This document shows, one piece after another, positions 8,281 through 14,549 of a DNA stretch of 19,585 nucleotides (position 1 is its first letter; each line of letters opens with the position of its first letter). A program made the translations under genes and the position numbers. This stretch comes from Bathymodiolus brooksi thiotrophic gill symbiont (lineage in GTDB: Bacteria > Pseudomonadota > Gammaproteobacteria > PS1 > Pseudothioglobaceae). The notes beneath the pieces are model-generated. The model was not told the origin of the DNA. It made no database searches and saw only the letters and a program-made list of their open reading frames with translations. The stretch lies in the NCBI RefSeq assembly GCF_903642095.1, contig NZ_CAHJWD020000044.1, positions 1 to 19,585 of the forward strand. The letters run 5' to 3'.

Positions 8281-8859
8281 TTATTTTTGTAGAACTTTTT
8301 TAATGGCCATTGGGTAAAGAATATGTTCTTGCTCCAAAACTTTAGCCGCTAAACTTTTTGCGGTATCGTTTGACTCAATAGCCACCGATTTTTGTAAGAT
8401 TATTGCACCAGAATCTAATTCGTTAGTAACAAAATGCACAGTGGCACCTGCAAACTCTTCATTAGCATCAATGGCACGCTGATGCGTATCCAGCCCTTTG
8501 AATTTTGGCAAGAGTGCAGGGTGAATATTTAGGATTTTACCCGCAAAGACATTAATAAAATCTGCTGATAAGATACGCATAAATCCTGCCAGTATCACCA
8601 GTTTTGGGTTAAGCGTATTGATGTATTGTATTAAGGCTTGGTCAAATGCCTCACGAGTTGCAAATTGAGTGTGGCTGATAACTTGAGTGGCAATACCTGC
8701 TTTTTTTGCACGCTCTAAACCAAATGCATTGGCTTTATTACTAATAACAGATTGGATTTTAATGCCAATATTATCGGCATTATCAATAATAGATTGTAGA
8801 TTTGAGCCTGAACCCGAAATCAACACAACAACGCTAGATGATAACTTGTTCGCCATCAT
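8281..8859 (-). CDS. purN: Phosphoribosylglycinamide formyltransferase (GART)
   Basis: A 192-residue folate-dependent GAR transformylase, which adds the first formyl carbon in purine synthesis from 10-formyl-THF. Near the N-terminus [13 protein letters not shown] binds the phosphoribosyl group. The catalytic triad region is visible as [10 protein letters not shown] (Asn and His) and [12 protein letters not shown] (Asp), and [10 protein letters not shown] is also family-typical. It is slightly shorter than E. coli PurN (212), mainly at the C-terminus. The start codon lies 26 bp inside purM, and two ATGs in a row (8857-8859, 8854-8856) make the exact start uncertain by one residue. It is translationally coupled to purM. 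Confidence 0.97.
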   Translation of the reverse strand: MMANKLSSSVVVLISGSGSNLQSIIDNADNIGIKIQSVISNKANAFGLERAKKAGIATQVISHTQFATREAFDQALIQYINTLNPKLVILAGFMRILSADFINVFAGKILNIHPALLPKFKGLDTHQRAIDANEEFAGATVHFVTNELDSGAIILQKSVAIESNDTAKSLAAKVLEQEHILYPMAIKKVLQK

Positions 8860-9835
8860 TTTTAACGATTTTTCCGATTAACCATGCGTTTTCACCTTGT
8901 GCCTTTAGGTGTTTAATGGCATCGGCACTTGCATTGGTATCCAATATTAATACCATGCCAACACCACAATTGAAGACCCGATACATTTCCGTTATCTCAA
9001 TGTTGCCGCTGTCCTGTAAAAATTGGAAAATATCCGGTAACTGCCATGAAGTGTTGTCTAATTTTGCCGCCAAATTACTTGGCAACACTCTAGGAATATT
9101 TTCCAATAGCCCCCCGCCTGTAATATGCGAAATAGCGTGAATTGAGTGTTTTTCAAGTAAGGATAAAACAGACTTTACATAAATTTTTGTTGGCTCAATT
9201 AATTGTTGTAGTTGCATTTCAGTTGGTTTAGATTGTTCTAATACTTTGCGAATCAATGAGTAACCATTAGAATGTGGACCTGATGAGCCAAGTGCAATAA
9301 TATGATCTCCTTGCTTGACCTTACTGCCATCGATTACATTTTCCTTATCAGCAATACCAACACAAAAACCTGCCAAATCGTAATCTTCACCTGCATACAT
9401 ACCAGGCATTTCAGCAGTTTCTCCACCAATCAATGCACAACCCGATTGCTTACAACCTTCTCCAATGCCCGAAATCACAGAAACTGCAATATCAGTATTC
9501 AATTTGCCAGTGGCATAGTAGTCTAAAAAGAATAATGGTTCTGCACCTTGGACGATTAAATCATTTACACACATTGCCACTAAATCAATACCAATGGTAT
9601 CGTGTTTGTTAAGCATTTCAGCAACTTTAAGTTTAGTGCCAACACCATCAGTACCTGAGATTAGCACAGGGTTTTTGTATTTGTTCATTGGCAATTCAAA
9701 CATAGCACCAAAGCCCCCTAATCCCGCTAGCACACCTTTTCTGGCAGTAGATTTAGCAATGGGTTTAATTTTTTCAATTAAATCATTGCCTTTGTTAATA
9801 TCAACACCAGCATCTTGGTAAGTTAATGACGACAT
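8834..9835 (-). CDS. purM: Phosphoribosylaminoimidazole synthetase (AIR synthetase)
   Basis: A 333-residue ATP-dependent cyclase that makes AIR from FGAM in purine synthesis. The N-terminus [20 protein letters not shown], the [12 protein letters not shown] loop, [13 protein letters not shown], the [18 protein letters not shown] core and [11 protein letters not shown] are all PurM signatures, with [12 protein letters not shown] and [16 protein letters not shown] later in the chain. It is close to the usual length (345 in E. coli). It is the first gene of the purM-purN pair and is divergent from the phosphatidyltransferase gene across a 45-bp A/T-rich gap, where promoters in both directions must be tightly packed. 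A TATAAT at 9849-9854 on the plus strand could serve the opposite gene. Confidence 0.98.
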   Translation of the reverse strand: MSSLTYQDAGVDINKGNDLIEKIKPIAKSTARKGVLAGLGGFGAMFELPMNKYKNPVLISGTDGVGTKLKVAEMLNKHDTIGIDLVAMCVNDLIVQGAEPLFFLDYYATGKLNTDIAVSVISGIGEGCKQSGCALIGGETAEMPGMYAGEDYDLAGFCVGIADKENVIDGSKVKQGDHIIALGSSGPHSNGYSLIRKVLEQSKPTEMQLQQLIEPTKIYVKSVLSLLEKHSIHAISHITGGGLLENIPRVLPSNLAAKLDNTSWQLPDIFQFLQDSGNIEITEMYRVFNCGVGMVLILDTNASADAIKHLKAQGENAWLIGKIVKNDGEQVII

Positions 9836-9880
9836 AGGTTTTTTTCCGTATAATTAATTTATTTTTTTTATCGTCTAAAA

Positions 9881-10447
9881 ATGAGCATTTCATCCATTCC
9901 AAACGCGTTGTCAATTTTACGCATTATTTTAACAGTGCCTGTAGTTTTATTTTTGTTAAATCACCAGTTCTCTTGGGCACTGCTATTGTTTTTTATTGCA
10001 GGTATTACCGATGCCCTAGATGGTTGGATTGCTAAGCGTTATTCATTTCAAACCAGATTGGGTTCCATACTTGATCCAGCCGCTGATAAATTATTATTGG
10101 TCAGTAGTTTTATAACGCTTTATCTGATTGACTTATTGCCCCTATGGTTATTAGCATTGATTTTTTTACGGGATCTGATGATTGTCTCAGGCACAGTGGG
10201 TAGTTTTATGGGTAATGGGCAATCTAAAAGTATATTATTAGCCCCTTCTAAGCTCTCAAAAATTAACACCGCATTGCAAATCATATTGGTGTTATTTTTA
10301 GTCATTACGCAGTTATATCCTGCATTGTCTCAATGGGAGACCATTCTTTTTATTATCGTTGCTACCTCAACTATGTTAAGTGGTGCTGATTATATTTGGA
10401 TTTGGACTGAAACAGCCATTTTCCAAGAAAAACAAAAGCAAAAATGA
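9881..10447 (+). CDS. CDP-alcohol phosphatidyltransferase (PgsA-like)
   Basis: A 188-residue integral membrane enzyme of the CDP-OH family, which transfers a phosphatidyl group from CDP-diacylglycerol to an alcohol. The signature D-x2-D-G-x2-A-R-x8-G-x3-D-x3-D is at 44-69: Asp44, Asp47, Gly48, Ala51, Gly61, Asp65 and Asp69 are all present, but the usual arginine after Ala is Lys52 followed by Arg53. About five or six hydrophobic helices can be traced. The substrate could be glycerol-3-phosphate (PgsA, phosphatidylglycerol synthesis), but this hda-linked paralogue may be distinct from the main PgsA, so no symbol is assigned. It overlaps hda by ATGA, so the two are coupled. Confidence 0.88.
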   Translation: MSISSIPNALSILRIILTVPVVLFLLNHQFSWALLLFFIAGITDALDGWIAKRYSFQTRLGSILDPAADKLLLVSSFITLYLIDLLPLWLLALIFLRDLMIVSGTVGSFMGNGQSKSILLAPSKLSKINTALQIILVLFLVITQLYPALSQWETILFIIVATSTMLSGADYIWIWTETAIFQEKQKQK

Positions 10448-11127
10448 GGCAACTCAGCTTGCCAGTATTACTCAATTCAAAAATGCGATTAAGTAATTTT
10501 ATTGGGGCTAAAAATAGCCAAATTGTAACCTTTATTAACACGCTATTTAATGATAATCATTCTAATGTTATGGTTATTTCTGGCAATAAATCCAGCGGTA
10601 AAACACACCTTTTACAAGGCTGCACCTTTGCAGCAATGGATAAACAACTTAGTGCTGTTTATGTTGATATTAAAGAAGAATTGCCTAAAGATTTTCTCGC
10701 CCAATTGTCTGAAAATGATTGGGTATGCATTGACAATATTGAAGATGCAAGTAACGCACAACAACAAGAGCTATTCGATTTATACAACCAAATCAAACAC
10801 ACACAAACCAAACTCATTATCAGTGCACACAATTTACCAACAGAATTAACTCTATTGAAAGATCTAAAAACTAGATTGTCTTTAGCAGTTAATTTCACCC
10901 TTGAAAACTTAACTGATGAACAAAAAATCGCCATTTTACAAAGCAAAATGACAGACAAAAACATCAGTATTAACACCAAAATATACCCTTATTTGTTCAA
11001 GCACTATTCAAGAGATTTGAGCGATTTACTGAATGCTATTAACCAATTAGACAAAGCATCTTTACAAAGGAAAACCAGCATTACCATCCCATTAATAAAG
11101 CAAATATTGGATTTTGACAGCATCTAG
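10444..11127 (+). CDS. hda: Hda, DnaA regulatory inactivator
   Basis: A 227-residue AAA+ protein homologous to DnaA domain III. With the DNA-loaded beta clamp it stimulates ATP hydrolysis by DnaA and so stops re-initiation of replication. The N-terminal QLSLPV (residues 3-8) is the clamp-binding hexapeptide. Walker A GNKSSGKT is at 47-54, Walker B VCIDNIE at 94-100, sensor 1 LIISAHNLP around 124-132, and the arginine finger Arg144 lies in DLKTRLS. The SRDLSDLLNAINQLD stretch is sensor 2. It lacks the DnaA DNA-binding domain, as expected. The start is fixed by the clamp motif and by the ATGA overlap with the upstream membrane gene. Confidence 0.95.
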   Translation: MRQLSLPVLLNSKMRLSNFIGAKNSQIVTFINTLFNDNHSNVMVISGNKSSGKTHLLQGCTFAAMDKQLSAVYVDIKEELPKDFLAQLSENDWVCIDNIEDASNAQQQELFDLYNQIKHTQTKLIISAHNLPTELTLLKDLKTRLSLAVNFTLENLTDEQKIAILQSKMTDKNISINTKIYPYLFKHYSRDLSDLLNAINQLDKASLQRKTSITIPLIKQILDFDSI

Positions 11128-11185
11128 AATGCGTTGTTTTAAGACTGATTGAGTAAATCCTCAAAATTATTATTAACAAAGGATG

Positions 11186-11216
11186 TTGTGTAAATATGAA
11201 TGATTAGCAAAATTCA
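11186..11216 (+). repeat. Half-copy of the 11652-11819 repeat (copy A)
   Basis: A core of 26 bases beginning TAAATATG (11191-11216) matches the reverse complement of 11778-11803 at 25 of 26 positions. It starts just downstream of the hda gene and ends 12 bases before the stop of the cysteine-rich gene at 11228. Its far side reads ATTCATACAAAG, which resembles an inverted version of the arm end CTTTGTAT, so copy A may be a collapsed, internally deleted copy. Together with the copy at 11778-11810 it flanks the cysteine-rich gene in inverted orientation. Confidence 0.65.
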
Positions 11217-11227
11217 TACAAAGACGA

Positions 11228-11632
11228 TTAACGCACTCTAAACTTGAACTTAGCAATTCTGGGCATCAGTTTTGAAAAAGGCAGTTTTTCAAAATTACCA
11301 TATTGATATTTAATTGTATTAACTAATGCAGTAATATCATCAATGTTGTCAGTAGAAGATTGCTGAATGATTTCTTGTAAGGCAAGTAAGCCACCCATTT
11401 TAATTTTTGCTTGTTGTCCGATTGATAGATTGGATTGATGATGTGATTTTAGTGCAAAATTGCTATTATTTCTAAGTTGTTGATATAGCGATTGGCAGTC
11501 GTTGGAAGCGGATTCATTGAGGCAGGTGCCAAATTCTTTTTCAGCAATGCAGTCTTTGGCGGAAAATTTACAGCCACAGCGGCCACTTAAAATTAAATGT
11601 GAAAAAGGGCAAGTGTAGTGCTTGTTTGACAT
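11228..11632 (-). CDS. Small cysteine-rich protein, unknown function
   Basis: A 134-residue protein with no signal peptide or membrane segment. Six cysteines lie in the first third: Cys8, 19, 21, 28, 37 and 46, in a CPFSHLILSGRCGC ... DCIAEKEFGTC ... DC pattern. That pattern could bind zinc or an iron-sulfur cluster, but I cannot name the family. A helical middle follows, then a basic tail KFKFRVR. A TATAAT on the minus strand at 11650-11655 lies 18 bp upstream of the ATG, with its outer edge on the repeat element. The gene is divergent from cysG and flanked by repeat copies on both sides. It might be an ordinary conserved gene that the repeats landed beside, or cargo carried between them. 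Confidence 0.75.
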   Translation of the reverse strand: MSNKHYTCPFSHLILSGRCGCKFSAKDCIAEKEFGTCLNESASNDCQSLYQQLRNNSNFALKSHHQSNLSIGQQAKIKMGGLLALQEIIQQSSTDNIDDITALVNTIKYQYGNFEKLPFSKLMPRIAKFKFRVR

Positions 11633-11651
11633 ACGAAGATATTTTACACAT

Positions 11652-11819
11652 TATAGAGGCCTTTGTATAAATATGAATAATCATCAAGAGTCTACTTTTT
11701 ATCCGCTTGGTATTTTTTTAAATATAGTTCTAGTCTTGTTAGAACAAGGTTTAAATAAATTGCTAATTGGGTAAAATTGAATTTTGCTAATCATCCATAT
11801 TTATGCAAAGGTCTCTATA
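11652..11819. mobile_element. 168-bp imperfect inverted repeat, MITE-like
   Basis: The outer arms 11652-11680 and 11791-11819 are inverted and match at 25 of 29 positions; all four differences are transitions. Both arms start TATAGAG and share CCTTTG and ATAAATATG. An inner pair, 11717-11732 and 11740-11755, also inverted (12 of 16 matching, with TTTAAA and GTTCTA exact), has the same centre (about 11736). The whole unit is therefore one long interrupted palindrome. It has no coding capacity. A TA at each boundary would suit a TA target duplication, but I cannot separate this from the arm sequence. The alternative reading is a large divergent operator between the cysteine-rich gene and cysG. 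Confidence 0.6.
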
Positions 11820-11825
11820 TATAAT
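11820..11825 (+). promoter_or_regulatory. -10 box of cysG at the edge of the repeat
   Basis: TATAAT directly abuts the right end of the inverted repeat, 30 bp upstream of the chosen cysG start. The minus-strand TATAAT at 11650-11655 mirrors it at the left end, so both flanking genes could be transcribed outward from the element. No strong -35 is seen for either. Confidence 0.4.
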
Positions 11826-11855
11826 ACCTACTTTGAGTTTAGTGTGAAATGGCTT

Positions 11856-13247
11856 ATGAATTACTTTCCTATTTTTATTGATATCACCCAAAAATCTTGT
11901 TTGATTGTTGGTGGAGGCGATATTGCTTACCGCAAAATCAATTTATTGTTAAAGGCAAATGCACAAATTACTTGTGTATCGCCTGCGTGTTGTGATGGCG
12001 TTATTCAGTTGGCAAAAGACAATAAAATTAATTTATTAACAAAAGCGTTTGAAGCGAGTGATGTAAAAGCTCAAGTGCTGATTGTTTCTGCTACAAATGA
12101 TACTGCACTTAATATGCAAGTGTCTGAGTTGGCAAAAAATGCCAATATTCCCGTTAATGTGGTGGATTCTCCTGATTTATGTAGTTTTGTGATGCCATCT
12201 ATTGTTGACAGGAGTCCGATTGTCATTGCTATTTCATCTGCGGGTAAAGCACCTGTATTGGCTCGATTAATTCGTGCTAAGTTGGAAAGCACCATTCCAA
12301 ATGCTTATGGCAAATTGGCAACGCTTGCGGGTAATTTTAGGAATCAAGTTAAGGCTAAATTTAGCCATATTGAAGACCGTCGTTATTTTTGGGAAAAGGC
12401 ATTTTCAGGTGTGGTGGCAGAAAAAGTGTTTGCTGGTAAAGTTGATGAGGCTCAAGCAGATTTACAAGCACAACTTGATGGTAGTGCCGACAGCGATATT
12501 GGTGAAGTCTATCTGGTTGGCGGTGGTCCGGGTGATCCTGATTTATTGACTTTTAAAGCTTTGCGTTTAATGCAACAAGCGGATGTGATTTTGTATGACC
12601 GCTTAGTATCAGATGAGGTTATGGAGTTAGTTAGGCGTGATGCTGAGTTGATTTATGTTGGCAAGGAACGGGATAATCACAGTGTGCCACAAGATGGCAT
12701 TAATCAGTTATTGGTAGATTTGGCTAGGCAGGGCAGACGCGTTTGCCGCCTTAAAGGGGGGGACCCATTCATTTTTGGGCGTGGTGGTGAAGAGATTGAA
12801 ACCCTTGCTGAAAATAACATTCCTTTCCAAGTTGTTCCAGGTATCACGGCTGCCTCTGGTTGCTCAACTTATTCAGGTATTCCGTTGACACATCGGGATT
12901 ATTCGCAGTCCTGTCGGTTTGTTACTGGACATCTGAAAGACGGTAGTATGAATTTGCCTTGGAGTGAATTAGCAGTTGAGCAACAAACCATCGTTTTTTA
13001 TATGGCACTTAAAGGTGCACAGCATCTTTCCGAGCAATTACAAGCACATGGTATGCGTGGCGATATGCCAGTTGCGCTAGTTGAAAAAGGCACCACGCCT
13101 GAACACAAGGTGCACACTACCTCATTGGCACAACTGCCTGATTTAGTGGCAAACGAAACCATTCATGCACCTACATTGATTATTGTAGGTGAAGTGGTTA
13201 AGTTAAGGGAAAAACTAAATTGGTTTGACGCTAAGAAACTGCCTTAA
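11856..13247 (+). CDS. cysG: CysG, trifunctional siroheme synthase
   Basis: A 463-residue protein (E. coli 457) that makes siroheme from uroporphyrinogen III. Its N-terminal half is the NAD-dependent dehydrogenase/ferrochelatase and its C-terminal half the SAM-dependent methyltransferase. The dehydrogenase has LIVGGGDIAYRK near residue 16. With the start used here Asp104 (in VVDSP) and Ser128 (in ISSAG) fall on the exact numbers known for Salmonella CysG. The methyltransferase half shows VGGGPGDPDLLT, RLKGGDPFIFGRGGEE, VPGITAASGCS and GIPLTHRDY. The open frame extends 24 codons further up to 11784, into the repeat; I reject that part as a chance extension because MNYFPIF aligns with the family N-terminus. 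Siroheme serves sulfite or nitrite reductases. Confidence 0.96.
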   Translation: MNYFPIFIDITQKSCLIVGGGDIAYRKINLLLKANAQITCVSPACCDGVIQLAKDNKINLLTKAFEASDVKAQVLIVSATNDTALNMQVSELAKNANIPVNVVDSPDLCSFVMPSIVDRSPIVIAISSAGKAPVLARLIRAKLESTIPNAYGKLATLAGNFRNQVKAKFSHIEDRRYFWEKAFSGVVAEKVFAGKVDEAQADLQAQLDGSADSDIGEVYLVGGGPGDPDLLTFKALRLMQQADVILYDRLVSDEVMELVRRDAELIYVGKERDNHSVPQDGINQLLVDLARQGRRVCRLKGGDPFIFGRGGEEIETLAENNIPFQVVPGITAASGCSTYSGIPLTHRDYSQSCRFVTGHLKDGSMNLPWSELAVEQQTIVFYMALKGAQHLSEQLQAHGMRGDMPVALVEKGTTPEHKVHTTSLAQLPDLVANETIHAPTLIIVGEVVKLREKLNWFDAKKLP

Positions 13248-13453
13248 GAGCAACAATTGCTGTCTTTCATACCCAGTGCTTTAAAGATTTTAGCGGCTGG
13301 GCAAAAACCTGTAAATGCTGATTGAAATAGATTAAAACCAACGAAAAAAGTCATCCATAGCCAATTTGGCTCATTAAAGCTAATACCACTTAGTAGTAGT
13401 GAACCCATGATAAAAAATCCTGCCATTGCCATTACTGTGTTGTTTACTGTCAT
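13244..13453 (-). CDS. DUF2892-type small membrane protein
   Basis: A 69-residue protein with two predicted membrane helices (about 5-24 and 30-50), then CPAAKIFKALGM and a CysCys near the end. The short N-terminal segment, two helices and a CP motif after the second helix match the DUF2892 (YgaP-like inner membrane) family. In other bacteria this domain is often near or fused to rhodanese and sulfur-handling proteins; its biochemical role is not known to me. It converges on cysG with a 4-base overlap, the palindrome TTAA being part of both stop codons. A ribosome site (AAGG) and a good divergent promoter lie upstream. Confidence 0.82.
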   Translation of the reverse strand: MTVNNTVMAMAGFFIMGSLLLSGISFNEPNWLWMTFFVGFNLFQSAFTGFCPAAKIFKALGMKDSNCCS

Positions 13454-13470
13454 TTTGTTGCCTTTTTATA

Positions 13471-13511
13471 ATTATAAAGTTTGCATTTTAGCATTTTCAA
13501 ATGTGTATAAT
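13471..13511. promoter_or_regulatory. Interleaved divergent promoters (DUF2892 gene and tRNA-Leu)
   Basis: Minus strand: TTGAAA (13495-13500), 18-bp spacer, TATAAT (13471-13476), leading to the DUF2892 gene at 13453. Plus strand: TTGCAT (13481-13486), 19-bp spacer, TATAAT (13506-13511), leading to tRNA-Leu at 13523. The two promoters overlap face to back, so RNA polymerase should not be able to occupy both at once. Confidence 0.6.
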
Positions 13512-13522
13512 GCCACTTTTAT

Positions 13523-13607
13523 GCGGGAGTGGTGGAATTGGTAGACACGCTGGATTTAGGTTCCAGTGCCGAAAGGCGTGAGAGTTCGAGTCTCTCCTTC
13601 CGCACCA
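13523..13607 (+). tRNA. tRNA-Leu (anticodon UAG)
   Basis: An 85-nt class II tRNA. The acceptor stem GCGGGAG pairs with CTTCCGC (one G-U pair), followed by discriminator A and an encoded CCA. The D arm holds TGGTGGAATTGGTAGACACG, the anticodon stem CTGGA/TCCAG encloses TTTAGGT (anticodon TAG), a short variable arm TGCCGAAAGGCG follows, and the T arm holds GTTCGAGTC. It would read CUN leucine codons. It is transcribed from the promoter at 13481-13511 and is a single tRNA gene. Confidence 0.98.
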
Positions 13608-13645
13608 TATTACAGACTAATATTATTTTTAAAAATAAACTAAAC

Positions 13646-13668
13646 AATCTGAAGCCTACCCTCAGATT
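13646..13668 (+). terminator. Weak hairpin after tRNA-Leu
   Basis: AATCTGA (13646-13652) and TCAGATT (13662-13668) form a perfect 7-bp stem with a 9-nt loop, and a 16-bp A/T palindrome (13623-13638) lies just before it. The position between tRNA-Leu and serB would suit a terminator, but no T-run follows directly. Confidence 0.3.
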
Positions 13669-13722
13669 ATAGGCACTATATATTCATTTTATTTTTGAAA
13701 ATGGTATAACTAAAAGTAACCT

Positions 13723-14541
13723 ATGAATACGATTATTCTACATAGTCAAGACCAACAGTCAGCAATACAAATATCAGAAAAAATTGCAGCGAGCGTTGAG
13801 GGAAGATCAACGCATTTTCGCCTGCACGCTGATTACTCAGCATCTCTTGATGATTTAAGAGATGAGTTTCGAGTGGATATTAATTATTTACCTGCATTTG
13901 ATTTTTCCGAGGCGGCGTTGTTTGTGAGCGATATGGATTCAACTTTGATTAATATTGAGTGTATTGATGAGATTGCAGATTTTGCCCATCTTAAACCACA
14001 GGTGGCTGCGATTACTGAGAGGGCAATGCAGGGAGAATTGGATTTTAGTGCGTCTTTGATTGAACGAGTGGCTTTGTTGCAGGGCTTGGATATAGAGGTG
14101 TTAGACCGAGTTTATACTGAGCGACTGAGGGTTAACAAGGGTGGCAAAGCATTGATTCAATTTTTAAAAACGCAACAAATAAAAACAGCGGTGGTATCGG
14201 GCGGATTTACCTATTTTACTCAGCGATTAGCGCAAGATATTGGATTAGATTACAATCGTGCGAATACATTAGCGATTAAGGGCAATCGGTTAACGGGTAA
14301 AGTTGAGGGGAATATTATTAATGCAACTGCCAAAGCTGAGTTTGTTGTTGAGTTGTGTGCAAAACATCAAATACTACCGCACCAAGCAATTGTAATAGGG
14401 GATGGGGCAAACGATTTAGAGATGATGGCAGTGGCAGGTTTGTCGGTGGCTTATTATGCTAAACCTGCGGTGCTTGAATATGCAGATATCGTGATTAGTT
14501 ACAGCAGTTTAGATATAATGGTAGATTTCTTTAATGAGTAA
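13723..14541 (+). CDS. serB: Phosphoserine phosphatase
   Basis: A 272-residue HAD-superfamily enzyme for the last step of serine synthesis, removing phosphate from phosphoserine. Motif I, DMDSTLI (nucleophile Asp70 and Asp72), motif II VVSGGFTYF near 165 and motif III GDGANDLEMM near 226 are all present. ECIDEIAD just after motif I holds the usual substrate-binding glutamate. The short N-terminal region (about 65 residues) is a reduced version of the E. coli extension (total 322), and the core is complete. It begins a tight plus-strand cluster, with ccmF starting 8 bp after its stop, so it is probably co-transcribed with the ccm genes despite the unrelated function. Confidence 0.96.
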   Translation: MNTIILHSQDQQSAIQISEKIAASVEGRSTHFRLHADYSASLDDLRDEFRVDINYLPAFDFSEAALFVSDMDSTLINIECIDEIADFAHLKPQVAAITERAMQGELDFSASLIERVALLQGLDIEVLDRVYTERLRVNKGGKALIQFLKTQQIKTAVVSGGFTYFTQRLAQDIGLDYNRANTLAIKGNRLTGKVEGNIINATAKAEFVVELCAKHQILPHQAIVIGDGANDLEMMAVAGLSVAYYAKPAVLEYADIVISYSSLDIMVDFFNE

Positions 14542-14549
14542 TTATAGTT

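Noticed and set aside
11149..11164. TTGAG/CTCAA hairpin after hda as a terminator
   Set aside because: The stem is only 5 bp and no T-run follows.
13623..13638. 16-bp A/T palindrome as a regulator site for serB
   Set aside because: Made only of A and T (TTATTTTT/AAAAATAA), so it carries little information in AT-rich DNA.
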